Below are positions 19,079 through 34,000 of a DNA stretch of 64,000 bases, piece after piece. Each line of letters opens with the position of its first letter. The first letter of the stretch is position 1. Both the position numbers and the translations under genes were made by a program. The DNA lies in NCBI GenBank assembly GCA_934045905.1, contig OW203768.1:17760316-17824315 (forward strand), given 5' to 3'. Below the pieces are notes generated by a model. That model was not told the origin of the DNA. It worked only from the letters and a program-made list of their open reading frames with translations, and made no database searches. The DNA comes from Leuctra nigra (lineage: Eukaryota > Arthropoda > Insecta > Plecoptera > Leuctridae).

Positions 19079-22000
19079 TTATTCTTTGGGAAGTAGAATG
19101 CTGCCGGGCGAGCTGAAGGGTCCAGTTCGACCCTTGACGTCGAGTGCGCGGACAGCAAAGTGATACGTGTTGCCCACAGAGAACTGTAAAGAAAGTCAGA
19201 TTATATTTAGGGTTGGGCCAACCGGTTCGTTTTGGAACCGAACCGGCTAGCTAGGTTCGAAAAACGAACCTCTAAGGTTCGTTTTCGAACCTTTTTCGAA
19301 CCTCCCGCCTTTTTTTCCCGCCTTGTTTCATTCAAATAATGCGACCAACCTCTTGTCACTGGTCCAACCTCTTGTCTTTACGGGTACAGTAAAATGGTAA
19401 AACCTTGGTAAATAGAGCCCCTGTAAGCCGAAATCCATCATAAATCAAAGAAAACTCAAATCCTGCCACACTATTGGGTGTTCCATGTTCAAATAAATGT
19501 TGAACCGAATTTTTCATGCCGTAATTCGAAGTGCTATTTGGTCACAAGTAGCAAAGTAGCATTGATTTCAGTTTAGAAGTCGAAGTAATTTCCTTTTTGA
19601 GTAAAATTTTCGAAGTATAAAAACGAAATAATATGATTGTTGCGATCTAAACTGTGCTATACTTTTGGAACAGAGTGTACTTTTGGGTCCTGCATCTGCT
19701 TGCCAGCAGGTACCTGACCCTTGCCGAAGGGAGGATTGTTTTGTTTGTCTCTGTTGAAAGGTCTGTGAACTCGCAGTAATCCTGATGACAAATAACTTGA
19801 CTTGACGGCATTTTTTATTTTATTTTGATGATATTGTATATTTATGGTATTTGAATAAATAATAGTGGTCATTTAGACAACCATTCGCGATCTAATGAAG
19901 TGAAGATTATCACGCAAATGTTAAAATATAACGGTGTATATTTGAGCTTTCCAAACTTCATTGTAACACAATGCAAAATCAAAAATAGTAGGACGATGAC
20001 GAGATAATTTTTAAAGAATATTGAACTTTTATTTTCGCGTAAAAATGCGAAGTATTTATGGAGTATACAATCACAGGATTACCATCTCTCAACTGGGGCA
20101 AGTATTTTCGAAATGAAATTCCATTATGGCGTTGAAGAGAGGAAGAACTGAGTAACAAACACCCCTTTAAACAGCTGTTTTCAAGTGTCTAACCACTTGA
20201 CTTGCGAGAGGGAGGGAGGAGAATGGTGACTGGTGCTTATGCGTGCTTATCTTTACTACACATCTGGAAAACATCATTTTCTGAAAAAAAGGTTCGGTTC
20301 GTTTAAGGTTCGAAATTTCGAACCTTTTGAAAAGGTTCGGTTCGAAAAAAAAATGAGGTTCGCCCAACCCTAATTATATTCCATGGTTCCAATAACTTGT
20401 ACACACTAAATAGGGCAGGTTTTACAGATTGAAAAAGAAAGATATTATTAGTGCACACTTGAGTTTAAAATTGTTTTCATGCGATGGCAAACCCGCCAAC
20501 CACAAAAATCGTTCTATGATTCACAAAACTCATCCCCTTGCTTTAAAGTGGAATCGATCAAATTAATAATATAATTAGCAGTGTGCGAATCCTGGTTTTG
20601 TTAATTCGAATAGTAGGTAATAACCGAATCTTAAAAAGGTTCTGATGTCTATTCCATAGACCACGGTTTTACAAAAACAAAATTATCGAAATAATATGTG
20701 AAAATAACCTTTTTGATGGATGATTATCGACAATACAAAATGTACCTAATATTATTTAGATTTAGTAGAGTTGTTGGTTGAATTTTAATATTGATCCGGC
20801 AAATTCATTCTATGTATGTACTATGTAGTCATTTTGGAGTTGAATGGTTGGTACATATTTTGGTATAGAAATTTGGTAGCATTGTAAATGTATATTTGAA
20901 TTTCGGGTGGGAGCGAGATTAATAAAAATACGTAGAGCAATTTGATGTTGAAAGATTGTCTCAGCTCTTCGATACATGGAATAATATTAATATCCATTCT
21001 GCGAGAGAAAGGGATTGGATTCAATGATCAAGGAACAGTGGAAATAAAACTAAAACTGAAACTGAACTGTGAAGATATTTATCGAGCTTCGTAACATTTG
21101 GCGTTATGAAACCTAGCGGCAGAAAACTACTCTTTCCCAGTCCACCTATCCATCACGAGCAAGCGTTCTGCGCTGACTCACCTGAGTAAGCGTGCATGCC
21201 ATCGGGAGGGCCATGGACTTGACCTCGCCGACGCGCTTCCAGCTGGCAGTGTTTGGCGGGGAGGCGGTCTCCTGGTACGCGTAGAGCTGGTAGTTGGCGA
21301 TCGCCTCGTGGCGGTCCGAGAACGTGTCCATCTTCCACGACAGGATTATACCTAGCGGACCAAGGTCAGAACAAGTTATGACGCTGTCAGAAACATGCTG
21401 CCAGGGCTCCAACTCTCTCCTTCTGAAGGATTAGTGGTCAAAGATTCTGAAAATAGTGGTCACAATTCAACAAGCATGAGGAGAGTAATAGCTAGGGGTG
21501 TTCACGATAACGATTTAATTGTTCAATTAATCGATTATGCAAATTAAACGATTAATCGATAATGCTTCCAATAATCGTTTATGACCAAACTGCTGAAAAT
21601 TACATTTTCCCGCACAAAAATTCAAATTAGTTCACATTTTTTCTGCTAGGATCAACTTGCTTCTGCATCTCATGATCTCATTCATCCAATTTCAAAATGG
21701 CTGCTGTTGACAATTGTCTATTTTCAATATTATTTCATTTTGTGCGTCCTATTTTACCAAAATATCGGGTTTCGAGTGTATTTTCGTACTTTTCCTTACA
21801 ATTTATCATTCTTACTATCATTTACCAGTGATAATTGAATGAATTGGTGCTTAAAATGACTTCTTGGAAGTGAAAACACGCGACTTCCCAAATGATTGAG
21901 GTTAATATTGCCGTCACAAAATGAGATGTTCCCTTCTTCTTTGTGTTCACAACCTATCATATAAAAACGATTTAATCGATTATTAATCGATTATGCCCAT

Positions 22001-25000
22001 CTAAAACGATTCAATAATCGATTTGAAAAAAATAATTGATGAACACCCCTAGTAATAGCACAGGTGCATAGAAAGTAGGTACTACTTTCATCATGTCATC
22101 ATGGGGTGGGATTGCGACATCCAGATGGGGGGGTCTGGGGTGCGAAGCTTTCCAGTTTTAGTTCCGTAGGTTTTTTTTTAGAATTGAAACCAGTTAAAAG
22201 AGATTCTGGGGCTTTAAAATTCACAAACTAAAGCAAGCGACTCTCTAATTGTTGCCCCGCAGGGCATTTTTTCGAATATACAAATTTAAAAATAAATTCT
22301 GGGATTACTGCTCAAATTACAACAAATAATTCACTCTTTTTGCCCCGCAGGGCGTTTTAGAATTTAAACAATTTTGAAGTGATTCTTGGACACTAAATTT
22401 AATTTTGTATGGTAAATGCATATTTTGTATTTTGTATTTTGTATGGGGGGCAGCCTGCTCTAGTGAGGAGGGCCTGTGGAAGCATGCAGCTGGGTTGAAA
22501 AGGCCCATAAGAACAAGGCAAAGGGCCAGTAAAAGTGGATGGAAGAATGAAAAATGCATAGAAAACAATAGGCTTGTTCACTGCCATTTGCTCTCACTCG
22601 CGGCGCTAGCAGCGCAGAGCCAGCTAAGGCTGTTCCTTTTCCGCTCTGCATTTTGATTGGCCCTTTGAGTTTTTGAAACAGCAACGCCATCTACATTAGT
22701 TTCGCGTGAACTAGCCCATTGAAAAGCCCAACGAAATGTAAAAAGGGCTCGTAAACTAAATGGACAAGGTTACTCCGCTACTGCATGTAAGTGACAAATG
22801 TGATTTGATCGATATTTTAAACCATGTAGTACACTTGGCCACACTAAAAATGGTATTCAAAAGAAATGGATTACTGATAAAGATTTGATTGCATTATCCT
22901 CTGATTCATTGATAATAACAAGGATTGATCGCCAAGGAACCCGACCAGCAGCCTATCCATTTTGTTCATACGCCATTTTTAGTTGTGCCCAGTGTCGTAA
23001 CCGTCAAAACTGCTTGCGATTGACTCACCTTGCTGCCGGTTATCACATTTGGATATCTTGAGGTCGGGCTGCGGCGGCGGCAACCGCCACGTGTTGCTGT
23101 CGCTCGGCAAGAAGAAGTGCGGCGCAGGGGGCAGAGGCGCAGGGTGCTGGACACAAAATGCAAACACGTTATTTCACAGTGATGATGACGTTTTAACTGA
23201 ATAGATAAGCACTTGGTACAAGTATCTTGAAAGATAGTGTAGATACAGATAATATCCTTAGGTAGGTAAGCATAGAATGTGAACACAAAGTTGATCATTT
23301 TTCGATATAAAGATATTTTTGTCTGCCGCATTGGTTTTTATTATAAAGTAAGTTTTATTCTAGTAGAGAACACAAAGTTAGTGTACAATCTTCATAAGTT
23401 CCAGGAACTATTCAGTCAAATACCTATTTGAAAAAAAACGTTAGGTAACTAATATGATCGTGAGAAATGAGGTCTCCTGTCAGTCGTTAATCTGTGGCAG
23501 TCGTATTAAAAGTTTCAAAACAGTCACTGAAATTGAACTTAAATTGGCCAAAAGTTCAAAAGAATTTATCGGCGCAAGTGCTCCACTGGATCACTGGACT
23601 GCTTCACTGAGTCTACTGGATTCCGTCCATTAGATTATTTATTATCTCATGAGTCATGGTCTTGAGGACTGACATACTTAGTGTCTACGAGCTGCCGCAA
23701 CTTCTTTTGACAATGATGCCGTTATGCCAGATAATAATTTGAAATAAGCAGTTGTCACATGAAATTTCTGCAGAATTACAGGTTTCTCTCTATGTAGGTA
23801 CACCCGACAAATCATAAAACGGTATTTGAACAAAACGGATTGGCTGCTGGTCAGGTTCCTTGACAATCAATCCTTGTTATTATCAATGAAATCAGAGCTC
23901 ACCAACTAGAGGAAGATGACAAGTTAGCATAGACTTCATCGGATGATGCCGTCACATTTTTTTCAGACAATCCATTTCTTTTGTATACCGTTTTATCATT
24001 TGTTGAGTGTACATATCTTGAGTAAGTTATGGTGTCCTTTAAGAACAATCTCCAGTAGGTCTGGAAACTTGACAGTACCTAGACAATTAAAACTCGAGCT
24101 AAGAAACCAACGCAGTCACTCACCAGTGATGAATTGGGCGGCGTTCCCGCTGGTCTCAGCGGTCCTCTGGGCGGCGTGCTGCCTTGCGGAAGCACGCGCC
24201 GCAGCCCCGGGTTCGGAACCCGCGTCAGCGTCTGGCGCACGACAGTCTGCGGCATGCGATTCGCGCCGGCCAGATTAACCGTGGTGGGTTGCGGGATTGC
24301 TGTCGGGAGGAGACGGAACATATGAGCTATTATTGGAGCTACAGTAGAACCTTGTTAGTACGTTTTTGAAGGGACCAGGTTAAAAAAACGTACTAAAGAG
24401 AAAAACGTACTATAGAAATTTCATAAAAAGGGGTCTAGTCGCGGGTCAATGTTTTTTTTTGAAGATCAATATTTTTAGATTGGGGTTTAATGTCTTACCT
24501 CCCGTTTGAAATAGAAAAAAAACACTCAAGGGTGGGCCCCCCTCTACTCACAAAGCAATCAGCTGTTTCAAGTTATGTAAAAGACACACTATTCATGTTT
24601 CCCCCTTCTCAAGATAACAGCTGAGGCCAACCCATGTCAAGTACTCAAAGGACCTGTCACTCAACTCAAGTGTAAAATAGATAGAAGTATAGTCTGGTCC
24701 TGACAAATGATTGTTATTTTCCCATCCCCATGGTTTATTTTCACATACAAAGTGTTTTTGTCAAGAACAGACTTCCAAAAACTGAGGTGTGTTTTCTGAT
24801 GTTAATTATGTACGAAAATGGGTTGAAATTGGGATGAAAAACGTACTATTCTTAGTAATTTGCTTCAAGGGACCAGATTTTTTAAGGTACGAACACCGAG
24901 AAACATACTAAAGAAAAAATTTAACATGTGTTCTTATGGGGGAATGCCAGGACCTTTTGAAAAAAACGTATTAGGGACCTAGGGTGAAAAACGTATTAAG

Positions 25001-28000
25001 GAGAAACGTACTAAAGAGGTTCCACTGTATTATTATATGCACCTGTTCTTATGATTTCTCAATTTTATGCTTGACAATACAAACGATCATCTGTGCACAA
25101 CAGAAGCAATGAATAATTTACAGTAAATCTGGGTACGTATGAATTACTTACGGACTGTGTTGGGTTTTGTGTTGATGAACTTGGGTGCTGGTGCTCGTGT
25201 GAGGAGGGTGGCTCCAGGCTGAAACCAAAGCATCAATCAGTTCATTGCACTTACAACACCTGTCAAAACCCAGTTCCAAACGATTGTCTTGGGTGCACTT
25301 CATGATCAATATCATTGTACGTATGATATTCATAATTCTGCACCATATAGCCAAGTAAACTAACTGGTATATGACTAAATAAACGTTTCCGACTTGAAAT
25401 TATGGCAAAAATGAAGAGAGAAGATGTACATATACTACGTATACTACGATGTACGTATTACCTGTACAAACATATTGCTATACACCTCAACTAACACTTT
25501 TGTTTTAACATCCACCATAACTGCACTAGAACATACCATTCATTTTCTATTTAGAAATAAATACCTACAGAATATTTAAGAGTATTCTAGGTACACTTGG
25601 CCAAACAAAACTTGAACGTTCAATAAATCTGATACAGTAAACCCTCGTTAATTCGAACTCAAAGGGACCCAAAAAATTGCAATTCGAATTAAAAAAATTC
25701 AAATTAAAATAATTTATTTTTTTTATTTTTTTTATTTTTATTTTTTTTTAAGGATGAGGGGATTGGTCTTTTAACGTATATTATCTCCTAACTGCAATTA
25801 CAGAAGGGAAAAGGAAGCCAAGGTGCATATTATTGAATCTACTTCTTTTAGAAGCGCCGCCTTCTCACTTAATTTCAGTTCGTGGTATTTCTTCGGAGCC
25901 ATCGTCAAAACTTGTTTACGAAACTTTGACACAGCCACACTTGTTTGTTTAGGCTAGCTAGTCTAGCTCGAGGCATGAGGGGTGAAATGCCGCCAGTCGC
26001 CACGTCGTCAGTAAGTCTAGAGGCGGACGCACCCGATCGAACACACGAGGATAGCCGAGGCGGACGCACCCGATCTAAAACACGAGGATAGCCGAGCCAC
26101 GCCGCGCTTGTGCGCGAGCCATGCTCTGAGCAGTCCCCTGCGGCGCACCCCCCTATTCTGCCTGCGGCGCATGGCGCTGGCTCCAAGTTATTGCGCGTAA
26201 TATATCACGCGTTATGAATTTTATACAAACCCACACTTTTGAAGAAAAATTCGAATTAAAGCAATTTTATCCAAGTAAATACATGGGCTGGGACTTTAAT
26301 TCAATTCGAATTTCGAAATAACCTAAAATTCGAATTATCAAAATGAAATAACATAGAAAACCCTATTCTGGCCACTGGGACCACCCAGATAGTTCGAATT
26401 AACCTCAAATTCGAATTATCCGAGTTCGAAATAACGAGGGTTTACTGTAGGCTGATAAATGTAAGATCGCATCATCAGAAGTCAGTCTAAGCGATCTCGT
26501 TGTCTCACTCTAGTAGGTGACTTCACATTTCAATGATAATAACAAGCTTTGATTGGTTATACTTATGGGACATGACCAGCAGTCATTCAACTTTGGTCCA
26601 CGTTCAAGTTTTGTTTGGCCGAGTGTACCTAGTACCTAGTACCCACTTCTATCCGTACCACAAATGAAAGGGAATAGAATCTACATACATTGAATAGAAA
26701 TCCCTTAATAACTCAAGGTGTTTTGTTCAATTCAAAGTGAACTTTTGACATTAACCGCTGAGAAAATGTATAAATATCCCAACAAATTGATAGAACCCTT
26801 CTTAACTAGATTCCATTCACCTTCTTTCACGGTATGGATATCAGGAACTACTTTTAAGTACTAATGTAAGTAACTAATAATGTTGTTGAACAGGCAACTT
26901 TACCTGCTGCGGCAAGGTGGTGGTAAAGAAAACACTCTTGCCAGCGCCACCGGCGGAGGTGGCCGTCGGAGGAACTACTGTATAGGTTAACCGAGGCGAG
27001 GGGCCATTAGTCTACGAGCAAACAAACACAAACCGTTAAACACCACAGCTCCATCTCTACAGTCTAGTGCTACACAAACAAACTATGTACAACCGCGGGC
27101 AAGAAATTTGAGCATGTCATCCATCCATAAGTGTAGGTAACCTACAACCTGAATCATTAAAACGGGCAATATACCTACTACTAGTACCTCTTAAAATAAC
27201 TATCTTGGGAACCAATTACTATGACTATATAAATTCTCAACTTTATTTTGAGTGCAAGATTGTGGACCAAAATTTTGACACTACATAATTTATGATTCAT
27301 ATGTACCTACTTTACTTATAAATCATTATAATTACGTTATTGCGACCACAACCAATCTGTAGTTTCTTCAAGATATTAACCTAACAAGTACTAACTAAAA
27401 ATGGCAAAATAAAGATAGAAAAGTTATGAAATCCTCTATGGATTAGGACAAATAGAATCTAGCCTGGGTACTGTCCATCAAAGTACAAAAACAATCTGTT
27501 TAACTATCTAATGGTATATAGTCAAACATATGTCAACCAGATTCGATTTATTTTTCCTATGTACGGCTCCAGACCACCAAATCTGCTGTTCCCACTACGT
27601 ATTTACTTAACACGACGAAGGTCACTCAAACTCTTACGCCACGGCAAACAACTAGAGGCGTGCACTACTGCATCTGTGGGGGACTCACCGTCGGGCTGAC
27701 GGTCAGCTGGCTCGGCGAGACGAGACGTATCGAGTTGCCTTGCTTCGTCGCGCTCATGTGGTTCACAATACGCACCGTGTTCGGCAAGGGGACCGCACTG
27801 CCATCTGGTGACAAAACATTGTGGTGATATGATGTATGGATTAGAGACGTACAATTGTAGGGTGAAGGTATGTGCAAGAGTACAATGAATGCAATCTTCA
27901 TTACTACTACCTACTCCAGAAAAATCTCAACAAGCAAGTATCTGTACAGTAAACAGTTGGACATATTTCCTAAGGAAACTGGTACTAATAAAATGATCAA

Positions 28001-31000
28001 GGACTATCACACTGTGACCAGAACCAGACATATGACAACTAAGTCAACTCAATGTACTTTTAGTCATGGAGTCTTTCAAGTGTCCATTCTAAAGCCCTTC
28101 CTCTTCGTACAGTGTATTTGTATTTATAATCCATACCACATGATATGAAAATGATTTATTAACCATGATCGAAGCAAAGATAATTGTTTTGCAAGATAGA
28201 AGGTAGGGAAATAGATCAATATTCAATACAAAAGATGGGTACTATGTTTCTTTGGAAAGTGATGTATGGTGTACTTAAATGCATTTTACTTTTGGAAATG
28301 AAATAATCTGTAAAAATTCACAAAAAAGTACTACCTACATCACAAGTAGTGAAGTCTCTTATATATCGAGTACAACATGACCCTTCAAACGTGGTATAAA
28401 TAGAAGATATTTTTAGCTGTGAACTTCGTATGGTCATTAAACTCGAGTTTGACCAACCTCGACTGGAAACCTCAAGTCAACTCACTTGTCTTGCGGTCGT
28501 CCTCGTCCGTGAGATCAATTAGGTTGGATACTTGGCGACCGCTGGGTCGCATCTGAGTTGGTCGCACGTTGTTTGGCTGACCCGGGCGACCCAAGCTGGG
28601 CGGTGTGGCCGGGTTGACCTGTACAATCAAGAACTACTTCACACACCTGGACAAGGCAGTAACTTACACACACAAAACACTGCCTTCTGTAAACGGTCAA
28701 TATAGTACCGTATTTGCTCGCATATAAGCCGCGGGTATATTCAATTATTTACCACCTAGAAGTCCTACTGCGGCTTATAATCGCGTGCAGCGCTACTTTG
28801 TCACTGCTCAGCTGTTCCGAACCCCCCCCCCTCACTCTTTCGCTGTCACATTGCAATCGTACATGAAACTAGGTGTTGTTTGGGTTTTGTGATGGTGAAA
28901 TTATCTTGTTGTGTCTGCAATGAACATCATTCCTAAACTGAAGCGTAATGTTTACGATGCTTTATTTAAAAGAAATGTTATACAATACGCTTAAGAGCAG
29001 GAAATCGAGAGGCGCCGCGTAATTTTTCGGTTGTCATCCTGCTGCTTATTTTCGCACACAAAGTGTTTTTCAAAAACAGACCTCCAAAAACTGGGGTGCG
29101 GCTTATATTCAGGTGCGGCTTATATGCGAGTAAAAACGGTAACAATTTTAATTTTGATCAGGGAACCTGCGTATTGATCAAATCACCCATTTAGTGGACC
29201 GATGATGTTATGAATAGGTACTTGCTTCCCTCTCTAATGCAGCAGAAAGGGAGCATAAAACAGACAACAGAAAGTAAAGGCACAAAAAACGAGCGAGAAG
29301 GTTTTTAAAACGAGTGGAAGAAACATAAAATGGACAAGGAAGCCATCACATCTCATGGCTAGTCGACTTGTGACGCTTGTGCCGAAAAAAATTCTTTCAG
29401 TCTTGATTGCTCGCTGACCCAGAAGAGCAGAGCACTTACCTTGTTTGGCGGAGACTTGAGCAACGATTCGGCCAGAACAGAGACGCCGGGGCCGGGCACT
29501 CGAGCTACAGGAGCCATCTGCTGCTTGGGAGGCTGGAGGAGGTCAATCACAGCATTAGGACATCACAAATACACAGCTTGATCAGTGGAACCCGACATCA
29601 GAGCATGTATACTTTGTGCACCACGAGGGGAATAGAATATACTTGATAAGGCTCCATTTCTTGAGTTATGCTTAATTTTACCTGACTGACTTTAAAGTGA
29701 ACTTTGTTGAAAAAAAGCGTAAACAGTAAGAAGTCTACATTAACCTGATCTCGTATTCTATAAAGAAAACGAAATTGTTTAATATCAATGAATCCTGATG
29801 GCCATGAAATGATTTCAGACGAAAATAACGTTGATTTTGTTATGGAAAATGGCCTGACCTGAAGTCACCTTTTAAACGCAAACACCCTGTTTTTAATTAA
29901 ATTTTTAAAAACCTTACAATTATTCAAAGAAATGTATCCTTTTTTGGGAGGTAGCCATTCCCCTTGGTGCAGAACGTATTTGAGTTTCCGTGGTGCTCAG
30001 CTTACCGTGGCAGTGGGTTGTGCTAGTGGGGCCGGAGGAGTGCTCCTATTGGTGAGGATTCCACCGCCGGGGGCCCTGCGGTTGATGGGGGGTGCGGTGG
30101 GGCGAGGGGGGTTCACCTTCAGGGCGGCGGCGGCGGCGGCAGCGGCAGCGGCAGCCGCGGCTGCTGGCGTCCCAGCCTGAGGAAGAGCGGTGCAAGGTAA
30201 GACCAATTCAAATTACACGATGGGCTCTATTTTCATTTTACGATTTGCAGATGGAAAATACGTGCTAAATACATAGTCAACAGTCAATTGACCAAACTGT
30301 TAATGAAGTTACTGACTAATTTGACAGACTAAATAGCAAGTTTTAATAAGTTTATGCTAAGGTAGAAGTAGGAGATCTCCTCTCCGAGAAGTTTGGAGAA
30401 AATTATGCACATTTTCCATCACTTGTTACATTTTTTTCTTCACCCACACACACACAATATTGCACAATTTCCCATGAGATAGAATGGTGAATATGTAATT
30501 TCTCTTTGGCACACTTGTACAAGTAACCATCTTCGGCTTCCCAAAAAATTATTAGGGTTGGGCAAACCTCATTTTTTTTTCGAACCGAACCTCGAACCGA
30601 ACCTTTTCAAAAGGTTCGAAATTTCGAACCTTAAACGAACCGAACCTTTTTTTTCAGAAAATGATGTTTTCCAGATAATGTAGTAAAGATAAGCGCGTAA
30701 GCACCAGTCACCATTCTCCCCCCTCCCTCTCGCAAGTCAAGTGGCTAGACACTTGAAAACAGCTGTTTGATGGGGTGTATGTTTACGCAAATATTATTTC
30801 TTGACATAATACCATTGACATAATAGGAACAAAAACGCGAAATATACTGCTCGAAATTTTAATACATTTCAGTATATTCCAATATTCTTCAAAAATTATC
30901 TCGCCAATCGTCATACTGTTTTTTATTTTGCATTGGGTTACAATGAAGTTTGGAAAGCTCAAATATACACCATTATTTTTTAACTTATGCGTGATATCTT

Positions 31001-34000
31001 CCCTTCATTTAGATCGCGAATGGTGTTCTCAATGACCACTATTATATTTTATTCAATAACCATGAACATACAATATCATATAAATAAAATAAAATATGAT
31101 GTCAAGTCATTTGCCATCTGATTACTTCTTATTGCGAGTTCACAGACCTTTCAACAGAGAAAAACAAAACAATCCTCCCTTACGCAGGCAAGGGTCAGGT
31201 TCAGGTACCTGCTGGCAAGCAGCTGCACTCTGCAGGACCCAAAAGTACACTCTGTTCCAAAAGTACAACACAGTTTAGATCGCAACAATCATTATTTCAT
31301 TTTAATACTTCGAAAATTTTACTCAATAAGGAAATTACCTGGACTTCTAAACTGAAATCAATGCTACTTTTCTAGTTGGTACCAAATAGCACTTCGAAAT
31401 TGCGTCTTATGAAAAATTCGGTTCAAGATTTATTTTAACATGAAACACCCTATAGTGTGACAGGATTTGAGTTTACTTTGATTTATGATGATTTCGGCTT
31501 ACAGGGGCTCGATTTACCCAGGTTTTACCATTTTACTGCACCACTAAAGACAAGAGGCCAACATTAGACAAATAGTGACAAGATATTGGTTGCATTGTTT
31601 GAATGAAAAAGGGCGGGAAAAAAAGGCGGGAGGTTCGAAAAAGGTTCGAAAACGAACCTTAGGGGTTCGTTTTTCGAACCAAGCTAGCCGGTTCGGTTCG
31701 GTTCGAAAACGAACCGGTTCGCCCAACCCTAAAAATTATACTTGTTAAGTGGGTATCACACTGGCCTGCAACCAGAGTATGGATCACCAGAGTATGGATC
31801 ACCAGTTTTAGTCTTTGCACATGCGCATATATTGATAATGTGGTCCCTACACGGGTTCCATACCCTTACCTAATATCGCCAAATGATAGCGGGTCCAGTG
31901 TGATACTGATACCTGACCATTTAGGTGATCGCTCAACTACATTACCAAAAAGAGTACATACCCATTTGACCGTCAATTGACTGGTCAAATCCTCTCACTG
32001 GCTACAAACGATGGCCGTGTCACTCACCGCGTGAACTTGTCCAGGCTGGGATCCGACCTGGAGTCCCACTGAGCGTGTGACCTTGATCGGCGCGCTCGGC
32101 TGTCCGTTTGTCTTCGAGTCGGCTGCCATCCGCTTCACCACCAACTGCATGTCGCGGACCTGCGCAACACAAACACACAAGCTTGTAGCTCAACCCATGA
32201 GAATCAAAGTGTTATTGTAACGTAAACAAACAAGAAATTGAACGTTTGAAGAATTATATTGTATTGTATATTGTATTGTATTTTATTATCATCCCGTGGA
32301 CAAGTATATAATACATGTATGGGTATCGTCAGTTGTTGAGTAAGATATAAGATATAAGAATGTATGTACACGTTATAACAAAGTCAGAAATATTTCTTGT
32401 CTCTGTTCAGAGCTTCAGATGTGTTTGTTTTTAAATACCTACTAAATGTTGTTTTAAATCTCAATCATTGTTTCAATATGAAGGATAGAAAAGATTTCAA
32501 AGGACGGCTGTAGAAACCAAGTCTAATTTCCCCAACTATGTTGAGGTAGGTACCAATTTCTTGAAGTTTCAGAAAAAAAGTAAAGGAAGAAAATATTGTC
32601 TTCATTCTTCTTTGTTCCTCAAAGAAACATACTTTTCTGATTTTTTCTTAATATGAATTCATTGCAAGACGGCAGAATTAAAATCAGCCATCAGGGAATG
32701 TTGGAATTTTGGGGAAATATAACGCAACAAACTTATCCCGTCTACAGCGGTCCCCTGTCATCTTAATTTCAACATTTCATATATCGTAATTCATCTTACG
32801 GACGGTGTGAACGACAACCATTAAAGCGATGTAAACATGTACACCCAACAAATCATAAAACGGTATTTGAACGAAACAGATTGGCTACTGGTCAGGTTCA
32901 ATGACAATCAATCCTTGTTATTATCTATGAAATCAGAGCTCACCTACAGATGACGAGTCAGCATAGACTTCATCGGATGATGCCATCACATTTATTTTCA
33001 GACAATCAATTTCTTTCAAATACCGTTGTATGAATTGTCGAGTGTACTGACCTGCTTGGCAAGGTTGGTGGAGGTGCTGCGCCACTTCTTGACGCTCGAG
33101 CCCAGCGTTGAGATCATGTCGCGCAGGTGGCCCACGTCGCTGCGCTGCGTGATCGACTCCAGTAGCAGGTGCAGCATCACCTCCTCCACGTCCTGTCAAC
33201 ATTAGAGCCAAGAATTGTATGCGATTGCATGTTTTCAATATTTCATCAAAAGATATATGAAAAAAGTAAAAACAGTAATAGTACCTACATACATCCTGAG
33301 GTCACCCTAATTCCTAATATCAGGGTGTTATCGACATGAATTTTGCATAATTTGGCATTTTAGAGTGATTTTGCATGTTTTAAGGGTTTGCTGCATATTT
33401 TGCATTTTTGGCATTTTTACCACCAAAAACCAAAAAAAATACTTTTTTTGAAAAAATAAACACAGTTTTAAGAAAACACTTTTGAACTCTTCCAAGAACT
33501 GCCATCCAAGGCCCCCAAACAGGATTTTCCCAAGTTCTAAAAATAGTGAGCTGCTAATGAACCTTTTAGTTTTATCATCTGTCACCTGCTCTATCAGGGA
33601 TGAATTCTATTGGCTCGACATGGCTGGACCAATGAGAGTGAGACGCTTTCTAAACAAGTGAAAGGAAGGTTTTGCATTCTGCTTTCTTGACTCAGTTGAC
33701 AGTATAAATAATGTAGTTGTTTGTGGCTAACATTTTGTGAAATTTCGACTCCCGTAGGTACACTCGACAATTCATAAAACGGTATTTGAACGAAACAGAT
33801 TGGCTGCTGGTCAGGTTCATTGACAATCAATCCTTGTTATTATCAATAAAATCAGAGCTCACCTACTAGAGGTAGATGGCGAGTATGTATATAGACTTCA
33901 TCAGATGATGCCATCACATTTTTTCTGTCAATCCATTTCTTTCAAATACCGTTTTATGAATTGTCGAGTGTACATTAATTTTAGATGTTTTTGCATATTT

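Noticed and set aside
24134..24369. Plus-strand frames at 24.1-24.4 kb
   Set aside because: Antisense of windei exon 24124-24299, which is confirmed by phase with its neighbours.
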